Below are positions 17,050 to 26,901 of a stretch of 64,000 nucleotides of DNA, piece after piece. Every line of letters begins with the position of its first letter. Within the stretch, counting starts at the first letter, position 1. This DNA is from Marinobacter pelagius. GTDB taxonomy: Bacteria > Pseudomonadota > Gammaproteobacteria > Pseudomonadales > Oleiphilaceae. Made by a program: the position numbers and the translations under genes. The notes beneath the pieces are model-generated. The model had not been told where the DNA came from, did not search any database, and saw nothing but the letters and a program-made list of their open reading frames with translations. The stretch covers positions 1-64,000 of the forward strand of contig NZ_QNRO01000018.1 of NCBI RefSeq assembly GCF_003315345.1. The letters are read 5' to 3'.

Positions 17050-19364
17050 CGGAACAATCCTTCAAACCAGCCTTGAATTCGACGCTGCAGGTTACCGGAA
17101 CAGGACACTTCCTGATCCGGCTCGCTGCCGGCTATGAATGGGACAAGGCGCGCATTTTCGCAGTATTCGTCGGTGAGAGCCTGCCTTTCGGCGTTGACCC
17201 AGTGATAGTTTACACCGTCCGGCACCACCGGTGAGAAACCATGCTGGGGTACGGCGGCCATGAACCGAGACCATATCGGCAGCGCCCCGGAAGCACCAGA
17301 CAGGGACGTCGGGCCATTGTCATCCCGGCCTACCCAGGCAACCGCCAGCAGGTCACCGCTGAAGCCGGCAAACCAGGAATCGCGGCCGTCATCGGTGGTG
17401 CCGGTCTTGCCGGCAACGGTCAACTGTTCAGGGATGGTATAGTATGCCGAACGACCAGTGCCCTCTTGCATGACTTCCTGCATCGCATACTGCACCAGGT
17501 GTACCGCAGCCGGGTCAGCCACCTGATCCACCTCCAACGGATAGCGATTCAGTGGTTCCCCCTGTGAATCCGTCACCTCACGGATGGTGCGCAAGGGCGT
17601 GTTGAACCCGGAAGTGGCCAGCCCCTGGTAGATCTGGGCCACGGTGACCGGCGTCATGGAAATCGATCCGAGCAGCATCGACGGGTAGCGGGAGATCGAC
17701 GACGTCACGCCAAATGCCTGCAGGGTCTCGGCCACCACATCGACACCGATATCCAGCCCGACCCGAACCGCCGGCAGGTTGTAGGAGTTGGACAGCGCCT
17801 CGTGCAGGGGCACCTCTCCGCGCTCCTCCTTATCGTAGTTTTTGGGCTCCCAACGCCGGCCATCATCAAACTCGAGAACAAAGGACTTGTCATTCACGGG
17901 CGTGATGAGGGTGTAACGATCCGGTTGCGACAGGGCGGATAGGTAGATGAACGGTTTGATCAGGGAACCAATCGGTCGCTCGGCATCCAGGGCCCGGTTG
18001 AAGCCTGCAAATCCGGGGTCCTTGCCGCCAACCAGAGCCAGCACTTCGCCGCTGTCCTTGGCAGTCACCACCAGGGCCGCCTCCAGTGCCTTCCGGACTT
18101 CACCGCTGGCGAGCCTTGGCATGGTCTCCTCTACCGCGTATTCGGCGGCATACTGGATGGCCGGATTCAGGGTAGTGAAAATCCTGAGACCTTCACTGCG
18201 CAAATCTTCCTCGCGGTAATCCCGGGCCAGGTGCCGACGCACCAGATCTATGTAGGCCGGGTACCGGTTCTCGGAGTAGGACGGCTTTTCGCTGACGCCC
18301 AGTGGCAATCCCCGGGCCCGGGCCGCCTGGCCCGGATCAATCAGCCCGGCCTCTTCCATTTCGGAGATCACCAGGTTCCGGCGCTCCGTGGCCCGTTCGG
18401 GGTTCCGGCGGGGATTGTAGTAACTCGGCCCCTTGACCATACCCACCAGCAGGGCAATCTGGTGAATCTCGATGTTCTTGAGGGATTCACCGAAATAGAA
18501 CTGACTGGCCAGACCGAAGCCGTTGATGCTGCGGGTGCCCGCCTGGCCGAGATAAACCTCGTTCAGATAGGTTTCAAGGATGTCGTCTTTCTCATAATGC
18601 CATTCGAGCAGCACCGACATCAGTGCTTCATTACCCTTGCGCAACAGGGTCTGCTCCCGGGTAAGGAAGAAGTTCTTTACCAACTGCTGGGTCAGCGTAC
18701 TGCCCCCCTGAACAATCTCTCCTGCCCGGAGGTTGGCCAGCATGGCCCTGGCGATGGACAGGGGCGCAATGCCGAAATGGTCATAGAAATGCTGATCTTC
18801 AACCGCCATCAGGGTTGCCGGCAGCAGCTCCGGCACTTTGTCCAGTTCGACCAGAATGCGGTCTTCCTTGTGGGTCGGGTAGATGCCACCAATCTGCGCC
18901 GGTTCCAGGCGCACGATCGGCGCAGGGTCGCCACTCAGGACCCGGAAGTTCTCGACCCGATCCCCGTAGATGCCGAAGGCAATCCGGCGGCGCGGCTCCT
19001 CACCGTCCGGGAAGCGGAAGCCCCGGGTGCTGATCACGAAGCGATTGCCATTGCGACTGTAGCTTCCAGCCTTGTCACCGTCCCCCCGGCGGAAACCGGA
19101 AAGTTCCAGCTCCCGTTGGAGGGCGGCCGTGCTGACGCTGGCTCCGTCATACAGTTCCAGGGGCCGTGCGTATACCCGGGAGGGAATCTCAAACCGGCGG
19201 CCTTCAAAGCGGGAGGTCACCACAGCATCCAGGTACACCATCCAGCCAGCGAGCAACACCAGACCGATCAGCGAGACCCGGAAAAACAGGCGCCAGAACC
19301 ACGGCCGGCGGCTGGACTTCGGGGATTTGCGGGAGGATTTACGGGGAGTCTTTGATTTTGCCAT
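17046..19364 (-). CDS. mrcB: penicillin-binding protein 1B, bifunctional
   Basis: Class A PBP polymerising and crosslinking peptidoglycan at the inner membrane. ATG 19364 is chosen, giving 772 residues that start MAKSKTPRKSS. A basic cytoplasmic tail, one membrane helix (about 30-50) and a UB2H-like region (about 60-150) come first. The GT51 glycosyltransferase follows (VEDQHFYDHFG near 190; GGSTLTQQLVKNFFL). The transpeptidase carries SLIK (active Ser), SNSYN and KTGTT. It ends with a coupled LpoP-type lipoprotein gene. An earlier start at 19388 is less likely. Confidence 0.96.
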   Translation of the reverse strand: MAKSKTPRKSSRKSPKSSRRPWFWRLFFRVSLIGLVLLAGWMVYLDAVVTSRFEGRRFEIPSRVYARPLELYDGASVSTAALQRELELSGFRRGDGDKAGSYSRNGNRFVISTRGFRFPDGEEPRRRIAFGIYGDRVENFRVLSGDPAPIVRLEPAQIGGIYPTHKEDRILVELDKVPELLPATLMAVEDQHFYDHFGIAPLSIARAMLANLRAGEIVQGGSTLTQQLVKNFFLTREQTLLRKGNEALMSVLLEWHYEKDDILETYLNEVYLGQAGTRSINGFGLASQFYFGESLKNIEIHQIALLVGMVKGPSYYNPRRNPERATERRNLVISEMEEAGLIDPGQAARARGLPLGVSEKPSYSENRYPAYIDLVRRHLARDYREEDLRSEGLRIFTTLNPAIQYAAEYAVEETMPRLASGEVRKALEAALVVTAKDSGEVLALVGGKDPGFAGFNRALDAERPIGSLIKPFIYLSALSQPDRYTLITPVNDKSFVLEFDDGRRWEPKNYDKEERGEVPLHEALSNSYNLPAVRVGLDIGVDVVAETLQAFGVTSSISRYPSMLLGSISMTPVTVAQIYQGLATSGFNTPLRTIREVTDSQGEPLNRYPLEVDQVADPAAVHLVQYAMQEVMQEGTGRSAYYTIPEQLTVAGKTGTTDDGRDSWFAGFSGDLLAVAWVGRDDNGPTSLSGASGALPIWSRFMAAVPQHGFSPVVPDGVNYHWVNAERQALTDEYCENARLVPFIAGSEPDQEVSCSGNLQRRIQGWFEGLFR

Positions 19365-19485
19365 GGCGCGATTATAGCGAAGGGACACCCCGGTAAGGCA
19401 GGCCCGCTGTGTGTTATTTCTGTAATCTGCCCGTTATGATAGGGCTTCAAAAATCAATGAGTTCAGGGAATGCGAGGAGAACACC

Positions 19486-21063
19486 GTGAACGAGACGTCC
19501 GGCAATACGCTGATTCAGGCACTACAGAATCCGGCGCTGTATGACCACCCTGTCCGGGATTTCCAGGTGATCGAAACTCACATTTCCCAGGTTATCCTCA
19601 CTGGCGATTACGCCTACAAAATCAAGAAGCCCATGGACTTCGGATTCCTCGATTTTTCCACCCTGGAACGGCGCAAGCACTTCTGCGAGGAAGAACTCCG
19701 GCTCAACCGTCGCCTGGCCAGCAAACTCTATCTGGAAGTACTTCCTGTCACCGGCACCCCGGAACAGCCGGTTATCGGCGGAGACGGAGAACCCTTCGAG
19801 TATGCCATCCGGATGCGCCAGTTCGACCAGGACCAGCTCTTTGATCGCCTGCAGGAACGTGGCCAGCTGACACCGGAGCTGCTCACCAGCGTGGCCCGAC
19901 AGGCAGCCGAATTCCACGAACAGCTGCCACCGGTGGCGTATGACAAGCCTTTGGGCACTCCGGAAGCGGTTTATGCCGCCATGCAGGAGAATTTTGACCA
20001 GATCCGCCCGCTGATCGACGACAAAACCCTGCTGACGCAGCTGGACAACCTCGAAGCCTGGACCGAGGCCACCTTTGAACGCCACAGGGAGCTGATCGCC
20101 CGGCGCCATGACAACGGCTTTGTCCGCGAGTGCCATGGCGACCTTCACCTGGCCAATATCACAGTGTACGAAGGCGAAGTCACCGTTTTCGACTGCATCG
20201 AGTTCAACGAGCCGTTCCGTTGGATCGACGTCATCAATGACCTGGCGTTCCTGCTGATGGACCTGGAATCCCGCGATGAAGCGGCCCTCGCCAACCGGGT
20301 CCTGAACACCTACCTGGAATATCGGGGCGACTTCGAAGCCCTGCCACTGCTGCCCCTGTACAAGGCCTATCGCGCCATGGTCAGGGCCAAGATTGCCCTG
20401 TTCACGCTGGGCAATCCGGATTTGGGTGAGAAAGAAAAGGCTGAACTGATGCAGCGCTACCGTAGCTACGCACAACTGGCGGAAGATTACAGCACCATTC
20501 CGAACCGGTACCTGTTAGCCACCACCGGCCTGTCTGCCAGCGGCAAGAGCTGTGTCAGCGCGGCCATGGCCGGGGAACTGGGACTGATCCGGCTGCGCTC
20601 CGACGTCGAGCGCAAACGCCTGCATGGCCTGGGGCCTCTGGAGGACAGCAAGTCCGACACCGGTGAAGGCCTCTACACGCAGGAGGCCACCACCCGGACC
20701 TACCAGCGCCTGGCGGACCTGTCAGGCCAACTTCTGGCCGCCGGCATTCCGGTGGTGGTTGATGCCGCCTCCCTGAAGCAGAGTGAGCGGGACCTGTTTG
20801 CCGCTGTAGCCGAAGACCAGGCCGTGCCCTTTGCCCTGCTGCACTGCGAGGCACCCGAGAACCTGCGCCGGCAGTGGATCCGGAGCCGTTCCGGGGATGC
20901 GTCCGAGGCCACCGAGGAACTGCTGGATGCCCAGCAAAGCTGGTTCGAGCCACTCACCGCGATGGAGAAGGCCCACACTATTCACCTGCACACCGATCAG
21001 GAACACGTAGCCGAAGCGGTGGCGGACCGCATCCGCCAGCATTTCGGTCTGCAGGGCCACTGA
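19486..21063 (+). CDS. fused APH-like kinase and P-loop ATPase
   Basis: Two-domain cytosolic protein of 525 residues. The N-terminal half (about 20-330) resembles an aminoglycoside/choline-type phosphotransferase, with the catalytic loop CHGDLHLANI (Asp219) and metal-binding region FDCIEFN. The C-terminal half (about 340-525) is a small P-loop kinase with Walker A GLSASGKS (about 347-354) and an LRSDVERKR segment as in zeta-toxin or gluconate-kinase-like folds. The family is widespread as bifunctional phosphotransferase/ATPase of unknown substrate. The start GTG 19486 has GAGGAG upstream. It is divergent from mrcB. Confidence 0.8.
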   Translation: MNETSGNTLIQALQNPALYDHPVRDFQVIETHISQVILTGDYAYKIKKPMDFGFLDFSTLERRKHFCEEELRLNRRLASKLYLEVLPVTGTPEQPVIGGDGEPFEYAIRMRQFDQDQLFDRLQERGQLTPELLTSVARQAAEFHEQLPPVAYDKPLGTPEAVYAAMQENFDQIRPLIDDKTLLTQLDNLEAWTEATFERHRELIARRHDNGFVRECHGDLHLANITVYEGEVTVFDCIEFNEPFRWIDVINDLAFLLMDLESRDEAALANRVLNTYLEYRGDFEALPLLPLYKAYRAMVRAKIALFTLGNPDLGEKEKAELMQRYRSYAQLAEDYSTIPNRYLLATTGLSASGKSCVSAAMAGELGLIRLRSDVERKRLHGLGPLEDSKSDTGEGLYTQEATTRTYQRLADLSGQLLAAGIPVVVDAASLKQSERDLFAAVAEDQAVPFALLHCEAPENLRRQWIRSRSGDASEATEELLDAQQSWFEPLTAMEKAHTIHLHTDQEHVAEAVADRIRQHFGLQGH

Positions 21064-21081
21064 GAAGGCAGCGAGGGTTCC

Positions 21082-21453
21082 ATGTCTGGAGGCAGCAATC
21101 CCTGGCAATCGGTCTGTTCCACCTCAGACCTGCAGCCGGGCCTGTTCATCGAGTTCCGGTTGACCGTCAAGGCCCGGGAACCGGAGGGAATGCCCCTGAC
21201 TGGCTTCCTGTTTCTCGATGACGGCGAACCCAGAGCCTATCTTAACCAGTGCCCGCACATTGGCATCGAGCTTAACTGGATGCCGGGCCGGTTCATGGAT
21301 TCGGACAACCTCTTCCTCCAGTGTTCCACCCATGGCGCCCTGTTCAAGACCGGCACCGGCGAGTGCATTGCCGGTCCATGCCAGGGTGATGCCCTGACCG
21401 CCCTGGAGCTTCGGGAAAAGGACGGCCAGTGGCAGATCAGGCTCCCAGATTGA
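21082..21453 (+). CDS. small Rieske [2Fe-2S] protein
   Basis: Single-domain Rieske ferredoxin-like protein of 123 residues. Cluster ligands are Cys57-x-His59 (CPH) and Cys81-x2-His84 (CSTH). No transmembrane helix or oxygenase partner is visible nearby, so it may be a free electron carrier or a regulator. It starts 18 nt after the kinase gene and overlaps the convergent sfsA by 17 bp. Confidence 0.88.
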   Translation: MSGGSNPWQSVCSTSDLQPGLFIEFRLTVKAREPEGMPLTGFLFLDDGEPRAYLNQCPHIGIELNWMPGRFMDSDNLFLQCSTHGALFKTGTGECIAGPCQGDALTALELREKDGQWQIRLPD

Positions 21454-22168
21454 CCGGAACGGCCTCGGTGAGTGCCAGGCTGCCCGAAGGTTCACCCTCG
21501 CCATTCACCAGCGCGGCCCGATAGGCGACCACCTCGACGCCGGCGGCAACGGCCTCCCGGAGCAGCCGGCCATAGGTCGGATCAATGTGGTCGGCAGGCC
21601 GGACTTCGTCGATGCCGGTGTGGTTGACCACGAAAAACAGGACCCCGCGCTCGCCCTGCGCTACCTGCCCCATCAGCTCCCGCAAATGCTTCTGGCCACG
21701 GGTGGTGACGGCATCAGGGAAATACCCGGCCCCGTCCTCGTCCAGGGTCACGTTCTTCACTTCCACCCAGGCATCGGGCCGGCTGTCATGGCCGGACAGG
21801 AGCAGATCGATACGGCTTTTCTCCCCGCCATATTTCACTTCCGAGCGACATTCGGCATACCCGGCCAGCTCAACCACCACGCCGGCGTCAATCCCGTGCC
21901 GGGCCTGGGCATTGGGCCGGGCGGTGTTCACGCAGGCCAGGACTCCGGGCCGGGTCTCCACCAGCTCCCAGGTATACTTCAGCTTGCGCTTGGGATTGTT
22001 GCTCTCGCTGAGCCAGACCCTGGCGTTTTCCGGCTGGCAGCCGCGCATGGAACCGGTATTGGGGCAATGGGCCGTCACTTCGGTACCATCGGGCAGCCGC
22101 ACGTCCGCAAGGAAGCGCTTGTAGCGACGAATAAGCCGGCCTTCGACCAAAGGTTCAGAAAACTTCAT
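21437..22168 (-). CDS. sfsA: sugar fermentation stimulation protein SfsA
   Basis: SfsA family protein (243 residues), with an N-terminal OB-like domain and a C-terminal nuclease-like fold. The family signatures HCPNTGSM (about 35-42), WVEVKNVTL and the late YRA segment are clear. Historically linked to maltose metabolism; recent structural views favour a nuclease-like fold, but the cellular role is unsettled. The 3' end overlaps the convergent Rieske gene. The gene neighbourhood sfsA-dksA-gluQ is conserved in many gammaproteobacteria. Confidence 0.95.
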   Translation of the reverse strand: MKFSEPLVEGRLIRRYKRFLADVRLPDGTEVTAHCPNTGSMRGCQPENARVWLSESNNPKRKLKYTWELVETRPGVLACVNTARPNAQARHGIDAGVVVELAGYAECRSEVKYGGEKSRIDLLLSGHDSRPDAWVEVKNVTLDEDGAGYFPDAVTTRGQKHLRELMGQVAQGERGVLFFVVNHTGIDEVRPADHIDPTYGRLLREAVAAGVEVVAYRAALVNGEGEPSGSLALTEAVPVNLGA

Positions 22169-22344
22169 GTCATCTCCGCAAAAGTCAGTGTCACAAGGCT
22201 GGCACCCCCGTAACTAATCTGCTATTTTCCGCAAATTCCCGATTCAGGACGAATGCTTCATCCAGGGTACAATCGCACAGCCTCCGGGCTGGCACGATGG
22301 GAAGCAAAGCGTTCTTGTGAAGTACAAACAAGAGGCCGGGTTCA

Positions 22345-22785
22345 ATGGCAAATACTGCAGAACAGTCACGCGAACGTTTTACCAACTTCACCCCCTATGA
22401 AATGAAGAAGGGTGAAGAGTACATGAGTGCCGAGATGTTGCAGCACTTCAAAGATCTGCTCCTGCAATGGAAACAGGAGCTGATGGAAGAAGTGGACCGC
22501 ACCATGCACCACATGCAGGAAGACGCAGCAAATTACGCGGATCCCAGTGATCGCGCAACCCAGGAAGAAGAGTTCAGCCTGGAACTGCGTACCCGTGATC
22601 GTGAGCGCAAGCTGATCAAGAAGATCGACCAGACCATCGACCGGATCGACAAGGACGACTACGGATTCTGCGATCAGTGTGGTGTCGAGATCGGTATCCG
22701 CCGCCTTGAGGCTCGCCCGACTGCCACTCTGTGCATCGACTGCAAGACGCTCGCCGAGATCCGTGAGCGCCAGACAGGCATCTGA
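22345..22785 (+). CDS. dksA: RNA polymerase-binding transcription factor DksA
   Basis: Binds the RNA polymerase secondary channel and works with ppGpp to repress rRNA promoters and activate amino-acid genes. The 146-residue protein has a coiled coil (about 30-105; DPSDRATQEEE tip, with the tip Asp residues) and the C4 zinc finger FCDQCGVEIG...LCIDC. A TACAAT -10 at 22268-22273 may be its promoter. The window also holds spoT, rpoZ and rRNA promoters, so several parts of the stringent response are close together. Confidence 0.98.
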   Translation: MANTAEQSRERFTNFTPYEMKKGEEYMSAEMLQHFKDLLLQWKQELMEEVDRTMHHMQEDAANYADPSDRATQEEEFSLELRTRDRERKLIKKIDQTIDRIDKDDYGFCDQCGVEIGIRRLEARPTATLCIDCKTLAEIRERQTGI

Positions 22786-22799
22786 TCCCGACAATAGCT

Positions 22800-22831
22800 G
22801 TCTGCCGGTAACCGCAAGGCGACCGGCAGAC
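22800..22831 (+). terminator. hairpin between dksA and gluQ
   Basis: GTCTGCCGGT (22800-22809) and ACCGGCAGAC (22822-22831) form a perfect 10-bp stem with a 12-nt loop. It is followed by TGACTTTCC, a weak U-tract, and sits only 10 nt before the gluQ ATG. A functional terminator between dksA and gluQ has been reported in Shigella. Here it would lower but not abolish read-through. Confidence 0.6.
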
Positions 22832-22841
22832 TGACTTTCCC

Positions 22842-23714
22842 ATGGCCAACCCACGCTACCGGGGCCGTTTCGCGCCCTCCCCAACGGGCCCACTGCATTT
22901 CGGCTCCCTCGTTACCGCTGTCGCCAGCTATGTTGAAGCCCGGGTCCACCGCGGCCAGTGGCTGATTCGCATTGAAGACCTGGACCCGCTCCGGGAACCT
23001 CCGGAGGCCACCGGCCAGATTCTCCGAAGCCTGGAAGCCCACGGCCTGTTTCCGGACGAGCCAGTCCGGTTCCAGTCCCGGCGCCATGACGCCTACCACG
23101 ACGCCATCGACCGGCTGCTGGCCAGCGGACATGCCTATCGCTGCCCCTGCTCCCGCAAGGAACTCCGGGCCAATGGCGGCCGGCACCCCCATCACTGCCG
23201 GGAAGCCAGGCTCCAGCCGGGCGACCGTCCTTTCGCGGTCCGGTTTGCCCTGCACGAGGAGCAATGCCATTGGCAGGATGAGCTGCTTGGCCCGCAACAC
23301 CAGGTAGTTCAGGCAGAACTCGACGACCCGGTTATCCTGCGCAAGGAAGGCTTCTACGCCTACCAACTGGCCGTGGTGGTGGATGATATCGATCAGGGGA
23401 TTACCGACGTGGTCCGGGGCTCAGACCTGCTCGACATGACCGCGCAGCAACAACAGATCTACCGGGCACTGGGTGCCGAGCCCCCCGGATGGCTGCACAT
23501 ACCGGTGATCCTCAATGAACAGGGACAGAAGCTCAGCAAGCAGACCCACGCGCCCGCCCTTGATGATGAACGGGCCGCCGAAAACCTGTTCCGCGCACTG
23601 GACGCCCTTGGCCAGGAGCCACCGGCGTCACTGCAGGCATCAGGCCCGGATGAGATCCTGGCCTGGGCCTGCCAGCACTGGCGCCGGCAGGCAATCGACC
23701 TGACAGCCCGCTAA
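22842..23714 (+). CDS. gluQ: glutamyl-Q tRNA(Asp) synthetase
   Basis: Truncated GluRS paralogue that attaches glutamate to queuosine at the wobble position of tRNA-Asp. The 290 residues match the family: catalytic core only, no anticodon-binding domain. The HIGH equivalent is in FAPSPTGPLHFGSL, a zinc site is formed by CPCSRKEL and the downstream HHC (about 100-120), and KLSKQ replaces KMSKS. The ATG at 22842 lacks a strong ribosome site and directly follows the hairpin behind dksA, so expression is probably low and coupled to dksA read-through. Confidence 0.96.
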   Translation: MANPRYRGRFAPSPTGPLHFGSLVTAVASYVEARVHRGQWLIRIEDLDPLREPPEATGQILRSLEAHGLFPDEPVRFQSRRHDAYHDAIDRLLASGHAYRCPCSRKELRANGGRHPHHCREARLQPGDRPFAVRFALHEEQCHWQDELLGPQHQVVQAELDDPVILRKEGFYAYQLAVVVDDIDQGITDVVRGSDLLDMTAQQQQIYRALGAEPPGWLHIPVILNEQGQKLSKQTHAPALDDERAAENLFRALDALGQEPPASLQASGPDEILAWACQHWRRQAIDLTAR

Positions 23715-23764
23715 CTGGCGTGGTATAAAGCCCTTCTTACACTTCAGTGCGGACCTTGAGCCTG

Positions 23765-23941
23765 ATGTACATCTACCGTCTGGTCTTCCTGCTGGTTCTG
23801 GCCATATACATTTTCTCTCCCAACATCCTGGATTGGTGGACTGCGCCGGGTAATGTCTGGTACAGCCCCTATGTCATCTGGGCGGGACTGATCGCCATCG
23901 GGTTCTGGCTTGAATGGCGACGGGATCCCAATGAGTTTTAG
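23765..23941 (+). CDS. 58-residue membrane microprotein overlapping cbrA
   Basis: Small protein with two hydrophobic segments (about residues 5-20, LVFLLVLAIYIF, and about 34-50, YVIWAGLIAIGFWL), a short polar loop between them and a charged tail (EWRRDPNEF). The start is ATG 23765. Its stop lies 8 nt inside cbrA, an 11-bp overlap that suggests translational coupling. A small open reading frame coupled to cbrA has been described in Pseudomonas putida (cbrX, from memory). Conserved position and membrane character favour a real gene. Confidence 0.75.
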   Translation: MYIYRLVFLLVLAIYIFSPNILDWWTAPGNVWYSPYVIWAGLIAIGFWLEWRRDPNEF

Positions 23942-26894
23942 TGCCTCGGGACTGGTACTGGCCAGCCTGGTTTACCTGCTCCTGCTTTTCGGTGTGGCCT
24001 GGATTACCGAACAGGGCATGCTGCCCAAACAGTGGGTACGCCATCCCCTGGTCTACACCCTGAGCCTTGGCGTCTATGCCGGTATCTGGGCGGTCTATGC
24101 CGCCATCGGCATGGCTGCCGAAACCGGTTACGGTTTTCTGGCCTATTACCTGGGCATCAGTGGTGCCTTCCTGCTGGCGCCGGTACTGCTCAACCCGATC
24201 ATGCGCATCGCGCGAGCTTACCAGCTCACCTCCCTGGCCGACCTCTTTGCCTACCGCTACCGGAGCCAGTGGGCCGGCACCCTGGTAACCCTGTGTTCCG
24301 GTGCAGCCATCCTGGCGCTGCTGAGCATGCAGATCCAGGCGGTGGCAGTCTCCGCCAGCATCCTGGCCCCGGACACCTCGCCCAAGGCCATGAGCCTGCT
24401 GTTCTGTCTGATCGTGTTGCTGTTCGCCATCCTGTTCGGCGCCCGCCGCAACCAGAACTCGGAAAACCACCAGGGGCTGGTGCTGGCAATCGCCTTCGAC
24501 TCCCTGGTGAAAGTGGGCGCGCTACTGACGATTGGCGGAGTCGTCCTGTTTGAGGTCTTTGACGGCATGGAAGGGCTGGACCTATGGCTCGCCATGAACA
24601 AGGCCGCCACCGGAACCATGACCCTGGCCATCGACGACGGCAGCTGGCGGGCCCTGATGCTGATGTCTTTCGCCGGCGCCCTGGTATTGCCTCACATGTA
24701 CCACATGACGTTCAGCGAAAATCCATCGCCCAAATCCCTGGCCAAGGCCAGCTGGGGCCTGCCGCTTTATCTCCTGCTTCTGGCCCTGCCGGTTCCCGTG
24801 ATTCTATGGGGTGGTCAGGCTCTCGATGTGGGCACCGACCCCAATTTCTACGTCCTTGGTGTCGCCCAGGCTCTGGACAGCCCGCTGCTGTCGCTGCTCA
24901 TGTATATTGCCGGCCTGTCCGCCGCCAGCGGCCTGATGATTGTCAGTACCCTGGCGCTGGCGGGCATGGTACTCAACCACGTAGTGCTTCCGGTCAAGAC
25001 CCCCCGGGACCAGGCGGACATCTACCGGTGGCTGCAGTGGGTCAAGCGGCTGCTGATAGCGGTGATCATCTTCTTTGCCCTGCTGTTCCATGAAACCGTG
25101 GGCCAAGAGCTGGACCTGGCTATCCTGGGCGCCATTTCGCTGTCCGGAATGCTCCAGCTGCTACCCGGCGCGCTGGGCGTCATCTACTGGCCGGAGGGTA
25201 ACCGGCGCGGCCTGATTGCCGGCCTGGTTACCGGGCTCGTGATCTGGCTGGCGACCCTGGTTCTGCCCTTCTCCCACACCATCAACCCGCTGGCCTGGTT
25301 CAACGTGCCGCTGGTTCCGGATTACAGCAACTGGCACATCTTCACGTTCATCAGCATCACCGCGAATGTGACCGTCTTCGGCCTGTTCTCCATCCTCAGC
25401 GCCAGCTCGGCGGAGGAAACCAGTGCCGCCCAGGCCTGCTCCATGGGCGCGCTGTCCCGGCCCCAGCGGCGAGAACTGCTGGCCAGCTCCTCCACCGAGT
25501 TTATCCGCCAGCTCGCCGACCCGCTCGGCTATGGCGTAGCCAGACGGGAAGTGGAACGGGCCCTGGCCCAGCTGAAACTGCCCAATATCGAGTACCGCCC
25601 CTACCAGCTCCGACGCTTGCGCGACCAGGTGGAGATCAACCTCTCCGGCCTGCTCGGTCCTTCGGTAGCCCGGGACATGGTGCACAGGCACCTGGGCTTC
25701 AAGCCGCTCGCCCGCGGCAACACCGGCCAGGACATCCGCTATGTGGAACGGGCACTCGGGGACTACCAGAACCGGCTGACCGGTCTGGCGGGCGAGCTGG
25801 ACAACCTGCGCAGGCATTACCGTCAGACCCTGCAGAATCTTCCCATTCCCGCCTGCTCCGTCGGTGAGGACGGCGAAATCCTGATGTGGAACCATGCCAT
25901 GGAAGAGCTGACCGGCATCACCGCCGACGATGTGGTGGGCGCCCGGCTGATGGCCCTGCCGGAACACTGGCACCTGTTGCTGGAGGACTTCAACCGCGGT
26001 GAGGAATTGCACCGGTACAAGCACCGGCTCGACCTGCGCGGCAAGCCGCACTGGCTGAACCTGCACAAGGCGGCACTGAGCGGCCCTGACCACACCGAGG
26101 GCGGCAGCATCATCCTGGTGGAAGACCAGACCGAAACCCGGCTGCTTGAGGACGAACTGATGCACAGTGAACGGCTGGCCTCGGTGGGCCGGCTGGCCGC
26201 CGGGGTCGCCCACGAGATTGGCAACCCGGTCACCGGCATCTCCTCACTGGCCCAGAACCTGAAGCTGGAGACCGACAACCCGGACATCCTGGACACTGCC
26301 GACCAGATCCAGCAGCAGACCAGGCGTATTTCTGCCATCCTGCAATCGCTGATGAATTTTGCCCGAACCGGCAACCATGCCCACGCCAACCGTTATGAAC
26401 CGGTCTCCATCCACCGCTGCGTGGAGGAGTCCGTTAACCTGCTGTCGCTCAGTGACAAAGGCATGGGCATCCGGTACCTCAATGAGGTGCCCGAAGATCT
26501 ACTGGTGCTCGGGGATGAACAGCGCCTGGTACAGGTGTTCGTCAACCTGTTGGCCAATGCCAGGGATGCCTCGCCCGAGGGTGGTACCATCAGGGTCAGT
26601 GGAAACAGCGACAGCTACTCCGCTATTATCGAGGTCATCGATGAAGGCTCAGGTATCCCGGAAGACCAGCTCGACCACATTTTCGAGCCCTTTTACACCA
26701 CCAAGGCCCCCAACAAGGGTACAGGTCTTGGCTTGTCCCTGGTTTACAGCATCGTCGAGGAACACTACGGCAACATCCAGGTCGAGAGCCCGGCGAACAC
26801 CGAATCCGGCACCGGTACCTGTGTACGCCTGAGGCTCCCGGCGTACCGGCCCGAAACCGACGATACCTCTGCCAGCCAGAACGAAAGGTCCTGA
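23931..26894 (+). CDS. cbrA: CbrA sensor kinase with SSS-transporter domain
   Basis: Sensor of the CbrAB system for carbon/nitrogen balance (987 residues from ATG 23931). Residues 1 to about 510 form an SSS/SLC5-type transporter module of about 13 helices. A STAC-like linker (about 530-600), a PAS domain (about 640-745; [17 protein letters not shown]), HisKA with His761 ([12 protein letters not shown]) and HATPase with N/G boxes ([29 protein letters not shown]) follow. It may transport histidine-like substrates; in Pseudomonas the transporter and kinase functions are partly separable. cbrB follows after 7 nt. Confidence 0.95.
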   Translation: MSFSASGLVLASLVYLLLLFGVAWITEQGMLPKQWVRHPLVYTLSLGVYAGIWAVYAAIGMAAETGYGFLAYYLGISGAFLLAPVLLNPIMRIARAYQLTSLADLFAYRYRSQWAGTLVTLCSGAAILALLSMQIQAVAVSASILAPDTSPKAMSLLFCLIVLLFAILFGARRNQNSENHQGLVLAIAFDSLVKVGALLTIGGVVLFEVFDGMEGLDLWLAMNKAATGTMTLAIDDGSWRALMLMSFAGALVLPHMYHMTFSENPSPKSLAKASWGLPLYLLLLALPVPVILWGGQALDVGTDPNFYVLGVAQALDSPLLSLLMYIAGLSAASGLMIVSTLALAGMVLNHVVLPVKTPRDQADIYRWLQWVKRLLIAVIIFFALLFHETVGQELDLAILGAISLSGMLQLLPGALGVIYWPEGNRRGLIAGLVTGLVIWLATLVLPFSHTINPLAWFNVPLVPDYSNWHIFTFISITANVTVFGLFSILSASSAEETSAAQACSMGALSRPQRRELLASSSTEFIRQLADPLGYGVARREVERALAQLKLPNIEYRPYQLRRLRDQVEINLSGLLGPSVARDMVHRHLGFKPLARGNTGQDIRYVERALGDYQNRLTGLAGELDNLRRHYRQTLQNLPIPACSVGEDGEILMWNHAMEELTGITADDVVGARLMALPEHWHLLLEDFNRGEELHRYKHRLDLRGKPHWLNLHKAALSGPDHTEGGSIILVEDQTETRLLEDELMHSERLASVGRLAAGVAHEIGNPVTGISSLAQNLKLETDNPDILDTADQIQQQTRRISAILQSLMNFARTGNHAHANRYEPVSIHRCVEESVNLLSLSDKGMGIRYLNEVPEDLLVLGDEQRLVQVFVNLLANARDASPEGGTIRVSGNSDSYSAIIEVIDEGSGIPEDQLDHIFEPFYTTKAPNKGTGLGLSLVYSIVEEHYGNIQVESPANTESGTGTCVRLRLPAYRPETDDTSASQNERS

Positions 26895-26901
26895 AACAGC
26901 T

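Noticed and set aside
18231..19355. 374-codon plus-strand frame opposite mrcB
   Set aside because: Shadow of the PBP1b gene; lacks ribosome site and recognisable domain.
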